A model generated the notes under the pieces. That model was not told where the DNA came from and ran no database searches. It saw nothing but the letters and a program-made list of their open reading frames with translations. A program made the translations under genes and the position numbers. From Apostichopus japonicus (taxonomy: Eukaryota > Echinodermata > Holothuroidea > Aspidochirotida > Stichopodidae), in NCBI RefSeq assembly GCF_037975245.1, contig NC_092562.1:5994001-6058000 (forward strand): a stretch of DNA of 64,000 nt, read 5' to 3'. How positions within the stretch are numbered: the stretch's first letter is position 1; each line of letters opens with the position of its first letter. Below, in pieces: positions 1-11,400 of the stretch.

Positions 1-2413
1 TGTTGTTTAGCTTCATGTTAATTCACATGGAATTGCATTAGCTAATAGCCCCACACAGACTGATTATTGGTAAAATGGGACCAGTTTGGACATGTTAGGA
101 AATTGAACAATTAATTTACTGGCCTGTCAGCCAGAAGTGACAGGACTTTGCAAAGCAAGACAAACTTGTCTAAAATGAAAAGAAACCGCTTTGACAGAGA
201 TCTTACAGTGCTCCTACCTTCATGTACCGTAAAATGACAAGAACAAAAACAATCTTGTACCGATATCATACCCTTTGGTTTTGAAGTGACACTATTGACT
301 CAGTTTGCTCCAAGCGACTATCGTGTACTGCACTTTTACACATTTGACCCTCGCCTTTTATGAAAGTTAATTAATACAGGCTGTGTATACTGAAGTCTCC
401 ATTTTCTTGTTCGTCGGAAAAGATTTTAAAAGAAAGAGAGGAAAACCTAAGTAAAGAATCGTGATCCTTTATTGGCTGCCCACGCAGCCTGTTACTGCAC
501 TTGCTATAAAAGACAGGCTAATGCAATTTATTCCTTTCCTACAATCGGAACTGATAAAGAAAATGTTTTCATAAATATTTGGTATAAACTAAAACACTAA
601 CAGCAAAAACCCCCGATTAATCCTCATTTTCATCCTAGTTCGTTAACACACCATTTAATACTTTAATTGTTTCATTCCTTTCTAGATTGGTACAAACACG
701 GGCCAAAATACCTGTAGGGGTGAACATTGAACATTGAAGTAATATAGCTTTGCAGTAGTAGAAACATATATCTCTGGCTTGGACGATGCACGTCAGGAAT
801 GTGATTGTAGCTGTTTATGAAGAAAAGTTTCATTTCAATCCATCTCTCTGTCCACAATTAAGGAAAACCTGTTTGTACAACTTCAATGAAACTTGGACAA
901 AGATGACCTGTGATGAAGAGACATATAGAGGTGTTCAGAAATTTTATGTGCAAGGTCATTGAAGGGCCAGTTTAGTTAATTCTTTGGAAATCCTTCTTCG
1001 TCCACTCCACGGACAGACATTTGGATGTATGCAAACGTGATCATAATTATTGTCAAGTATGAAGATGGTCATCCAGGGTCGGAGTTTCAGAAGTTTCATG
1101 TTAAATTACACTTCGGTTTATTCTTTAACTGTTAGTTCAAAAGCTTTTCAAATTAATCTTTCTTGTGTTTATTATAAGCCACAATTACCACTTTGTATTT
1201 GAGTTAAAATAGTTTGCACAAGAATGTGACATCAAAGGAGGAGCTAATGAATAAACCATTAATGGTATCGTTGGTAACCTCATTATTGTCATGCAGAGCC
1301 TTGCTTAGATTTAATGGTTAGAGATGTTCGGTTTGCCAGTGCGAAGTGGTAAAATATATTGGTAATTAAATTCAGAATATAAATTAATTACCAATAATTA
1401 AATAATTAAAATAAGCAAATATATTTGGTAAAAGGTCATCCTTATCAACAACAATGTGAACATAGATCTTTTAGCACTTTCCTATCTAGTTCAAAGAAAA
1501 GTAGCTACTGCTACATGGCTGGTATTTGTCGTAATATAAAGGTTATTGCGAGAGAGGCTTTGATCAAGTTTTTCAGGAGACAGGTAAAGGGTCAATTTGC
1601 CTTAGTAAAATCATAGCAAGTGACCTATAATTATTTCAACTTTTGTTCAATTCTTGTTCCGTAATAAAAACTGTACAAGTGATTTTGTTTCCTTGTGAAA
1701 AAGTGCTGAACACGGTCTTGGTATACCTGTTATACTTCACAGTTGAAGTCAAGCAATCAGAGCTTCGGCATGTGACGATGGTAATGTGAAACATATGTCC
1801 TCAAAATTTTGTCATCAGTATTGCATTTCTTATAGAAATTCATCGTATAAATATTTTAGGAATTAATATAACTATTTTGCGAATGTTCATTTACTCAAAA
1901 TTCAAAAGTAAGGAGACACAAATAAACTTTCAGTAACATTTAATTATGTTGTTTTATGAGTTATGTTTTGCCTTTCCATAAAACAAGGTTATCACCCGGA
2001 AATCCAGGTTTTCAACGATTATGGGTCGAAAACCTGGATTATAGGTAGATAAACTTAGATTATCGGTTGATAATCCAAGATTACCCGCGATAAACTTGGA
2101 TTATCGGTAAAAATCCTGGATTATTGGCAAAATAAAACCTGGATTATCGGTCTATATTCCAAGATGATTAAATTTTCCAAGAAACTGGGAACGGCAGGTT
2201 CCTTCTGTCCTTCTGACTTTCCCCGAGATGTACGCCATTTTCACTAAATTACTGTCTATATACTGTGTGTAACAAACACAACCCAACACACATTATAATA
2301 TCCAAGAATTCTCCAATTGGGTTATCCAGCCAGAGGTAAATTACTCTACCGTAGACGTCTAGAAACGAATATGAGTTGTCTGAGCATTACATATGCGGAT
2401 ATTAGGATAAAAC
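1..2413. other. Intergenic stretch, no gene seen
   Basis: AT-rich sequence with only short chance reading frames and no recognisable peptide on either strand. The one structured part is the degenerate array at 1988-2166, listed separately. Confidence 0.6.
1988..2166. repeat. Degenerate short tandem array, core CCTGGATTATCGGT
   Basis: A core close to AAACCTGGATTATCGGT recurs about seven times at irregular 18-30 bp spacing, alternating with inverted forms such as GATAATCCAAGATTA. Because both orientations are mixed, single-stranded forms could fold into small hairpins. A second, more decayed array of the same core lies at 3040-3215, on the other side of a MITE. No coding potential. Confidence 0.7.
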
Positions 2414-2417
2414 TTAA

Positions 2418-2778
2418 AGGCTGTGATGACTCGCGCACAAAGAAATGTCTCGTGCTGGTAATCTGACCTAGTTTCGAAATGAGGTGTAACAGGAGTGTTA
2501 GACACCACCATGTATGTATGCATTAAGATCCCAGAAAATACACACACAGCTTGCTACCGTCGGTAATTAGACACTAGTGTACAGCCAATACATACAGCTA
2601 CGGTCAATACCCAAAACACAGCAGCGATGGAAATCTCAGGTCAAGATAAAAGATAACAAGGTATCACGTTCCATTACTGTCTGCATTTTGTAGCGACAAG
2701 AAGAAAAATCGACTTGCAAGCAACTGAAAGTTAACTGTTTCAGAGCGCGGCGCGGTTTGGGGCGAGTCTTCAATGCCT
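2418..2778. mobile_element. TTAA-flanked MITE, copy A (361 bp)
   Basis: The element is bounded by TTAA on both sides (2414-2417 and 2779-2782). Its ends are inverted: AGGCTGTGATGACTCG on the left pairs with CGAGTCTTCAATGCCT on the right. Two other copies with the same interior are at 3816-4149 and 26478-26838. It has no reading frame of note. TTAA target duplication is typical of piggyBac-like transposases (known of the superfamily), so this is probably a non-autonomous element mobilised by one; the superfamily assignment is inference. Confidence 0.8.
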
Positions 2779-3039
2779 TTAACTTAAGGACTCCAATTGG
2801 GCCCTCTGTGTTATTCTCCTGTGCCTATAACAAGTGTAGTTGGTAGTAGTCGCCTGCTTTGCAAATCTAGATGAAATAGCATGCATAAGGACATATGCTT
2901 ACTAAATCTTCCATTTTCGTTCCACATTATCATTATTGCTGCAATTGGACAAACTCGGATGTTCCGAATTTTCGAATTTTCAAATGTATTGTAGCTTGTA
3001 AATTTGCGCTAGTAGCCTACGTCCATACTCATGTCTTAC

Positions 3040-3215
3040 TGGTTAATAAACCTGGATTTCCGACTGATAATCCAATTTTTCTGATTTTTATGCAATAATC
3101 CAAATTTTCATCGATAATTGTGATATTTCAAGGTTTTCCAAGCGATATGCCAAGTTTAACATTGAAAAACCTTAATTTTCGGTTCATAAATCTAGATTAT
3201 CGGTCTATATTATAT
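3040..3215. repeat. Second decayed 'cctggatt...ataatcc' array
   Basis: Contains AAACCTGGATTTCCG, GATAATCCAATTTT, AATAATCCAAATTTT, TCTAGATTATCGGTCTATAT and similar words. The last matches the end of the array at 1988-2166 (ATTATCGGTCTATATT), suggesting the two arrays were one repeat block now separated by MITE copy A and other sequence. Confidence 0.55.
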
Positions 3216-3540
3216 TTTGCATCATATTAGTCGACATTTGGCTTGCCATAGAACGTAGAATACCAAGGGAAATCCCCACAGCTCGATCAACGCGGCGATG
3301 ATGTACAGTACGTATGCTCATTTCAATAGTCCTGCACGCACATTGATCGGTTAGGCTGATGAGCTACATTGAGGACTATTTTCCTTTGTTTTTGCAAGAG
3401 AGGTTCGTTTAGCAATTTATGTGAGGTTCTATTAAGAGGCAAAACATTCCAAGAAGGGCATAATTATGTAAGTTACCACTAATCCAATTGATCTTCTACC
3501 AGTGAGTTAGGCTATCAAGCCAGGTCAAGCATAACTTAGG

Positions 3541-3635
3541 CTAGGCTACAGGCACTCTTAACGTTATGTGGGTGTACTCCGTGTTTATATACTATACACC
3601 TACATAACGTTACGAGTGCCTGTGGTCTAGGCTAC
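3541..3635. repeat. Inverted repeat, ~36-bp arms
   Basis: The left arm (3541-3576, with GGCACTCTTAACGTTATGTG) pairs with the right arm (3595-3635, with CATAACGTTACGAGTGCC) with few mismatches around an 18-bp loop. The arms carry TAACGTTA. It may be a small foldback transposon or the fused ends of one; no flanking duplication is clear. Confidence 0.7.
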
Positions 3636-3815
3636 AAGACCTAATTGTTACACACTTTTACACACTCAGCAACACTATTACGTTTAGTTTAGTAGAAAAA
3701 AAAAAGGATCAGGAGAGACACTCTCAAGTCCCAATCATGGACCTAATAGGAGAGGATTCAGGAAAACAAATTGGAGAGTCAAACAATCAGACCTGATTAC
3801 AATGCTTAAACTTAA

Positions 3816-4149
3816 AGGGTGTGAAGACTTGCGCAAAAAGAAACCCTAATGCTGGTAATCTGACCTAGTTTTGAATGAGTTGTAACAGAAGAGTTAGACA
3901 CCACCATCGATCCCTGAATATACGCACACAGCTTGCTACCTTTGGTAATTAAACACTAGTGTACAGTCAGTACATACAGCTTGGGTCAATACCCACAGCA
4001 CAGTGTACTAACGATACAGCGATGGACATCTCAGGAGACTCAGGTCCAGCTTAAGATACCAAGGTATCATGTTTCATTACTGTCTGCATTTTGAAGCAAC
4101 AGAAAGTTAACTTTTTCAGAGCGCGGTTTGGGGTGAGTCTTCAATGCCT
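3816..4149. mobile_element. TTAA-flanked MITE, copy B (334 bp)
   Basis: Same family and orientation as copy A, again bounded by TTAA (3812-3815 and 4150-4153), with ends AGGGTGTGAAGACT and AGTCTTCAATGCCT. It is about 27 bp shorter than copies A and C because of small internal deletions. It lies directly next to the LINE remnant at 4160-4660. Confidence 0.8.
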
Positions 4150-4159
4150 TTAAAGTGCT

Positions 4160-4660
4160 TGTTCAAACCATTCTAAACCCATTCACACTACTGCACTCGC
4201 TTTCTCAGGCAAACCGTACCACTTATTCACAACCCAATTAGAAAAAAAGTTATGCTGAATATTAATCCTACTTTATGACTTTTGGTGTTTAAGACGGTGA
4301 CCTCTGGTACAACTACAATTAGAAAACATGAACAAGTCAGTGAAGGATAAATTGTCAAAACCAAACACAATCTTGAAAACCTGAATCAAGTCACCACGTA
4401 CTGTAACCTCCTAATTTCCAGTGTGGTGAGATTCAAAAGTTGTAACCGCCTACTTTATAATAAGATTCCAAGACTCCACAGTATACTCCACATGAGGCCT
4501 TAACAACTGCTTATCATGCCTAAACAACTATGTCCTCTTTCAGAAAACTGAAGTTCCTTTTGATCATACCTAAAACCCTATTACCTCTTTTAGCAGCTTC
4601 AACACAATGTTTAGAAGGTTGCAAAGATGAGTTAATGTAGATACCTACTGTAGGTCTCTT
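4160..4660 (-). mobile_element. Dead CR1-type LINE fragment, reverse transcriptase C-terminus
   Basis: Translating the minus strand with several frame changes gives, in order, 'CVEAAKRGNRVLGMIKRNFS', 'LRPHVEYTVESWN', 'GDLIQVFKIVFGFDNLS', 'CTRGHRLKHQKS' and 'FFSNWVVNKWYGLPEKASA'. This is the usual thumb and C-terminal sequence of CR1/jockey-class non-LTR retrotransposon reverse transcriptases (RPHxEY, GDLIxxFK, FFSxRVVxxWNxLP). Stops and frameshifts throughout show that it is a pseudogene. The 5' part and catalytic FADD region are absent. The clade is inferred from remembered family motifs; the element class is secure. Confidence 0.82.
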
Positions 4661-5170
4661 TCAACAAAGGCCTCCTGTAACTCCTCACCATATGATAAAC
4701 ATTGTAGAGCTATACAACTTTTGGTTACTATACTGGTCAACTATTTTATATTAATTGGACATTGCATCATTCATATTTGTTTATTTCACTGGTCTATTTA
4801 TTGTTAACATGTACTTAAGGCCTTCATTTTTATTAAACCTAGGGGCCTAGAGTAAATTCAGCAAAATACTCAAAAATACCATATGATGGAGGGGTTAGTT
4901 GTAATGTACATTAGCTGGTGGTGTGTGGTACTTCACTCCCATGCCATTTCCTACCTAAATTATGACTGGACTTTCTATGCATATACTGTAGATAAGTTTG
5001 ATAAAAAAATGCCCTTCACCAACCAAACAGGACAAGCTCTCAAGGTTCTTGTTGCTTATATTCAAGGGAACATAGAGTATCTTGCTTAATAATGTATGTT
5101 AGTTCCGGAAAGTTTTGACAAAATTTGGCTGCTGTTGCATATTGATTAAATCCCTTTTTTATCCTTGCAG
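4661..5170. other. Region just upstream of the first ERI3 coding exon
   Basis: No recognisable coding sequence. It ends in a good 3' splice site (tttttatccttgcag at 5156-5170), so at least its last part is probably an intron and a 5' non-coding exon of ERI3 should lie further upstream. I could not identify that exon. Confidence 0.5.
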
Positions 5171-5411
5171 ATACTGGTATCCCATGTCTGTCTCAGTTGG
5201 ACGTTCTTTGATCTTTTCGTCAAGGCTGCTAAATCTAAGCGTTCTACGTTATTCTGTCACTACTGACTGTGGCAGAAAACTATTCAGCCCACAGAGCTTT
5301 TCAATGGCTTCCAGCATTGCATCAGCTAATATTGCAGCCCAAGACTTTCATGATTTCCTTGTATTAGACTTTGAAGCAACATGCATCAGGAATGGAAGGC
5401 TCGCTCCACAG
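5171..5411 (+). CDS. ERI3: ERI3 coding exon 1 (N-terminus and Exo I)
   Basis: The exon runs from the acceptor ccttgcag to the donor CCACAG|gtaaat. The first ATG is at 5184 and gives 76 residues, phase 0 at the end. It encodes an Arg/Ser-rich leader followed by 'FHDFLVLDFEATC', the Exo I motif of the DEDDh fold. Human ERI3 also has an 'LFSP' word in the leader (from memory). Confidence 0.9.
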
Positions 5412-8400
5412 GTAAATTATCATAATTAAACATGTAAAGTAAGTGATAAATAGTCCATGAAATTTTGAAGAAAGAACCAATAGGTTTTTAAGTGCAAGAC
5501 TGCACTTGCAAATTGCAGTATGAAACCAGTGGCATTTCCCTTGGGAGGGTAGAGGGCTAGGCTATTCAAAAACTGTCTGGTTAGTTACTACCCTCCTCCC
5601 CCCCCTCCTCTCTCCCAAGAAATAAATTAAAATTATGCTCATAATTTTTATTTTTTTATATTTTTATTTATAGAAAACAGATTCTTCTCCACCCTCTTAG
5701 TGCCCCCTAAAAAAAAAAATGTCTAGCTACGCCCCTGTAAAGAACATGTTAAAATATTAGATTGTCTGCTACTTTTCAATTTCATAATGCAGTGTCCACA
5801 GGTCTGTTATGTATGCTACATGCATGCTGGTTCCCTCTGCTATCTTACAGTACTGTTTCTTTGCTTACTTCATCTGTATAAAATATATATATGATTTCGC
5901 TTCCATTATGTGCCTTAAGGTAATAGGTGTAAGCCCTCAATTTTAGTATACTTATAACCTTCGTCAAAATTTTTTTCTAGGAAGTTGTTTCTTTATCATG
6001 ACTATAATGTCTTGTTTGTTCTTCTTTCTCATTCAAGGAAATCATCGAATTTCCAGTGTTGAAGGTATCTGGTAGAACCTTTGAAGTTGAGTCAGAGTTT
6101 CATACCTACGTAGAACCACAGGTACATGAGGTTGGCGAATTTTGCACCGAGGTAGGTTTGATAAGCATCAGATCATATGCATTCCATTGGCTCAATCTTC
6201 TGATGTACAACAGTGGCATGCACAAAGAAGGGTACAGGGGATGGGGAGGGACAGGAGATGGGAGCAGGGGCACAATGGCCCTCCGCCTCCCATTGTCAGT
6301 TGGGGCAAAAAGGTTCAGTCGGGTGATTTTGGCATTCAGTGGAAGACTTACACAATCTCACGTCAAATATCTATAGCATAACCTTGCGTTTAGGTCTATA
6401 TATAGACCTAAATCTAATTATTAAGTGTTTTCTATGTACCTCCACCTTTATAAAATCCTTGATTTGTCTCTGACCTGTCCCTTAGAGATTCAGCTCCCTA
6501 ATTAATTCAGTCTGGGATGGTTTAATTTTTCTCCTTGTTCCTCTCAGCGCCTTCTGTTTACATATATAGAGATCTGGAAGAGATGTGATTAAATAATGAA
6601 CTATGTTTAGAAAAATAAAGGCTCATTGCAACTTTCACCTCAACTTCACTCTTTCCTTCTTGTTTTTTTTGCAGTTGACAGGAATAACAAAGGAAATGGT
6701 GGCCGGAAAACCTCACCTACCAGATGTCTTAGAGGTTTGCTTTGTTTTTGGGTGGTTTTGTTTTGCTTAAAAATGGTTGCTCTCCACTGCATGGACATCT
6801 CAATACAGACATTTTATACAAAGATTGACCAGATTAGTATATCGTCTTTACATATATACTTTGAGCCCATTCTGATCATGATTGCTGACAACATCGGACT
6901 TTGAATACAAAATTTGTTTCAGGAGCGGGGGGAAGGGGGAAGGGGGCTATGATAAGCCCTTTAGATAGTAGAATGGTGGCTATTTATTGATTTCTTGATG
7001 GTTTTCAAGGGTCGTAATTCCTTTTTCATCATTTTGGAACCAAATCAGGGATTTGCAGATTTTTGCTACTCTAAGTTGACTTGCCATAACAACAACTAAA
7101 ACTTGTTCGTAATTCTCGAAGCAAGTTGTGACAGATAAATCACATTAATAGTCCACACCCTAACGAAAACAGATGACACTTGCACTCAAGCAAGATTAAC
7201 CTTTGACCTTTGTATTGAATTCACTGATGATTGGAGAAAATAGGGGCCGATTGTACAGATACGACGTTGGCACTTACTGCAGCTAATACTACACATAGCG
7301 ATACAGAGACAGGGACAGCGATAGCGGTTCCATCTGTCCAAAAATGAACATAAGTTAGCAGCCAAAGCAACCAAAACCACTTCTCATGAGACCATATTTG
7401 AGTCCAAAGGTGTAGCATGCAAGATAATGTGTGGTTACAGATCAAAATGGTATCTTGTTAATTTACAGAAAGTTTTTGGTAAGAGTTACACATGGTTACG
7501 GCGATTAAACAGCAAACGACAGCTAATAAACAAATCAAAAAGGATCCAAAACGATCCTTTCAATTGATTGAATCTCAACAGTATCTCTAAACATTGATGT
7601 TAATCATGAAGCAAGTTAATTTTATTCACAGAAGAGTAAGAAACCCAGTGATATTTAATGTATCTAGAAGACACATCAACAGCCGCCTCAGTTTAAAACA
7701 AGTGGCATTCTGAAACTAACATTAGCAGTACATCTTTTCTGCTTTTATGCTATCCTTGTATTTTACACTCAGCAAAAGAGACTTAAACATTGATGATCAT
7801 TATGATCACTGCATCTTTAAATCTATATCTCCCAGTGTTCATTACTTGACTCTTTCTCAAATTTCTATCTGAGAGTGTGACCCCTACTGACTCTAGTGCT
7901 ATTCTGTCTGAGATCCCTACAGTGTGATCCCTACTGACTCCAGTACTTTTCTGCCTTAGAGTATGATCCCTACTGACTCTAGTGCTATTCTGTCTGAGAG
8001 TATGATCCCTTATGACTCCAGTGCTTTTATGTCTTAGAGTATGATCCCTAATGACTCCAGTGCTATTCTGTCTGAGAGTGTGATCCCTACTGACACTAGT
8101 GCTATTCTATCTGAGAGTGTGATCCCTACTGACAAGTGCTTCTCTGTCTCAGAGTGTGATCCCTATTGACGCTAGTGCTTTACTGTCTGAGAGTGTGATC
8201 CCTACTGACAAGTGCTTTTCTGTCTGAGAGTGTGATCCCTACGGACTCTAGTTCTATTCCATCTGAGATGGAATCCCCTGAGATGGAATCCCTACTGACT
8301 CTAGTACTATTATGTCTGAGAGTGTGATCCCTACTGACTCTCTATTGCTTTTCCAGTTCCACACATGTCAATGGCTAGCTTGTTGTTGGCCATTACCAGG

Positions 8401-11400
8401 ATTGTTAACCTGGTTCCATTTACTGGCAGAGTATTCCATCTTGTCTCTGTTTCATTTATTACAGATGTTTCATGACTGGATGCAGAAGGAGGATCTTTTA
8501 TCCAATGAAACAAAATCAATATTTGTCACCTGCGGTGACTGGGACCTGAAAACAATGTAAGTACACAATTACTTTAACACCCGTAAAAATAGAGAGTGCA
8601 TATTATGTGCTAAATTATTCAGGTAAATATTATACATACATATTTTTGACCTTGTACAATTAGAACCCATCAAAAAAAAAAAGAAAATAAGCCTAATCTG
8701 GTATAAATATTCTTCAGGTGCATGCTCAAATTTTATTGCTTTATCATAAGAAATAATACTTATTAATAGATTTGAAATCTATTTTAAGACATTTTGGCTA
8801 GGATGGATTTGAAACCTGTGACCACATGGTGCTCTATCAAATCAGCTATCAAGTACTCATAGAAGGTGGTGATCCCTATTTCTAAACCATTTCTTCACTA
8901 GGGTGCCAGTCAGAAATTACGGTACCTTTTCATACCGTTAAAGCAGGGTTCATACCCCAATTTCATTGGGTAAAACCCAGAAGGGCTGGGAAGGGGGGGG
9001 GGGATTTCAAGAGATTTTATTGTTCATTGTTGCCATACATAGACAAATAAACAACAGCAAGGGCGGCGGAACCGGGGGGGCACAGGGGGCACGTGCCCCC
9101 CCACTTTTCCTCAGGTTAAAAATGTGCCGTTTTTCTTCATAAAAATTGAGGTGTCTCAAGTTAGCAAGAGGCCAGGGAACCAGAATGAACACTCGGGAAG
9201 GGCCGTTTCCGGCCATCTGAGGGGTTTGTAAAACCAAAAATTTTCTTGTACGCTCCACGCCAACCGATGGTGGCGCTCCGCTCAGATAGACGTGCATACA
9301 ACTTTGCAAATCCTTGCTACGCCCCTGACTTTTAATGAATTTCTGTGCGTCAACTCAAAGCTATTTCGAATGAAAAAAAATGGTTAACATATTTACAAGA
9401 AATAAACTCTAATTCGGAAGATCCCTACATTAGCAACTAGCATGATTTCACCTCATTTTGTCTCAAAAGAAAACTTGTTCCTTGTTTCCCAATTTGCACA
9501 TTGGATATTGCAGTGCTAGTATGCATATTTTCCTTGGGGGGGGGGGGGGGCATTGATGGAGTGATGTGTATACGCAAATAAGATAATACAATAAGAGTTA
9601 TAAAGGGTACTAAATATAAGGCTGCATCAGTCCAATCGAATTTCTGCAAAGTGCCCTTTGATGTCGGTGCCCCCCCCCCCCCAGATTAAAAGTGCTTCCG
9701 CCGCCCTTGAACAACAGGAATGTAACTGGGAAAGAATAAACAAATTTGAAAAGGGACATGGCTATTATACAAATAATGAATGGTTATGAGTGCAATAGTG
9801 CAAATATTTCATGAGATGAAAGATGTAATTTGTTCCATTCAACGAGGCGCAGTCGAGTTGAATGGAACAAATTACATCATTCATCTAATGAAATATTTGC
9901 ACTATTACACGAATGGAAACCATTCATTATTTGTTTTATACAACACCTTTAAATTTGGATATAATTGGATGTAAAATGCACTCATGCAACAGATTGTTTT
10001 GAACAGACAGGTTTCTCTGCTTTCTTACCATTGAAAAAAGTGCTATCAAAAAAGTATAACACATGGTTCTATTTCATAGAGTGCAATAGAGCGGATTTTG
10101 CATGCAATCGACAAGCAATTGACCAATCAAATGGCCGGAATATAATTAGGTGTTGTATAATATGTGATATACCACAATCACTTCTGAAGGTGTTATATTA
10201 AATCTTTACTACATGTAATCCTCATTCAGGCAGCGGACAGGCCTTTCAACTCACAAGTCATGGATAACAATCCTGTTCTTGCCAAATATTTCTTTCCCAC
10301 TTTTGCAAATCTGGAAATTTAATAAACTCTCTGGCAAAAATGATCCATTCTGAATCTCTCTGGGTTGTAGTTGCGTATGATATCTGGTTAAATCCTTCTG
10401 TGCTACTGTACGATATATATGCGAGATACAGTACTATCTTGTTATCTTTGTTAGCACACCCTGCAAGGAAGTGTTTGCAAGAAAGGCATAACTTATTCCT
10501 GATGCCTCTGATCAAGCTCACTACAGCTAAAGTTTCTTTACTCATTAATGCATCTGTATTAAAGCTGATGTGATGGTGATACAGATCATTGCAGCTAATT
10601 AATCTACATTAGTCCTGACTCTTTTTTGGTGTCATAAATAGACCCTCATTATCATCACATTAATCATCCTACTCATTGGATTTTTGTTGGCCTTGGTAAC
10701 ATACGATGAGGATGTTCATTTATTGCAAGTGCTGTAAAACAGAGAACCGTTATTATTAGTGCATTTATAATATCTTTCTTTATTTAATTTTTAACAGGTT
10801 ACCAGGACAATGTGACTATTGCAAGTTACCCATCAAACCATACTTTAACCAGTGGATTAATATAAAAAAGGTAATGTCCAGGGTCAGATCAAGTATTTTA
10901 ATTCCATGTAGGATGGTCAAGGAGCTACCTCTCCCAGAATTTTTTTTTTTTTTTTTGGGGGGGGGGGAATTTTTTGAACATTAATGATTCATTCTCATTG
11001 AAATAAAAGCCATAAATCTAGGTCTACATAGGTCTACATGCAATGTTGTGCCAAGAACTACTTTTAATTTGTTTTGTGGGGCTTGGCAAGAGGAATCGGG
11101 GTAGGGGAGGAGGGGGAAGGAAATATTCACCTTCACGCACCCCATGGATCCATGCCAGATATAAAATAAAAACATGGAAATACACTTGTTAACAGACTTA
11201 GAGCAAATAAGGTTAATCATCATTTATAATGGCACCTGAAACTTCTTAAATATTTCATATCTTCTGCTATAAACAGGAGAGAGAGGATAAAACCAAAATT
11301 GATATGAGTGTAAACTACCAATTTTAAAAAATACTAGTATTAGATAATATTTAATAAAGAATGGAGGACAGATTCTGCTTAGGCTATCCGATAACAATTT

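Noticed and set aside
5527-5745. Possible small hAT MITE ending GTCTAGCTACGCCCCTG
   Set aside because: The right end is convincing, but the left end and an 8-bp duplication are not, so I did not call it.
9308-9328. Second hAT-like terminus (CAGGGGCGTAGCAAGG, minus) inside the 9058-9709 element
   Set aside because: No partner end could be paired with it; the outer ends with perfect duplication explain the element better.
9780-9974. 64-codon frame beginning at 9780
   Set aside because: Lies across the arms of the hairpin and encodes nothing recognisable.
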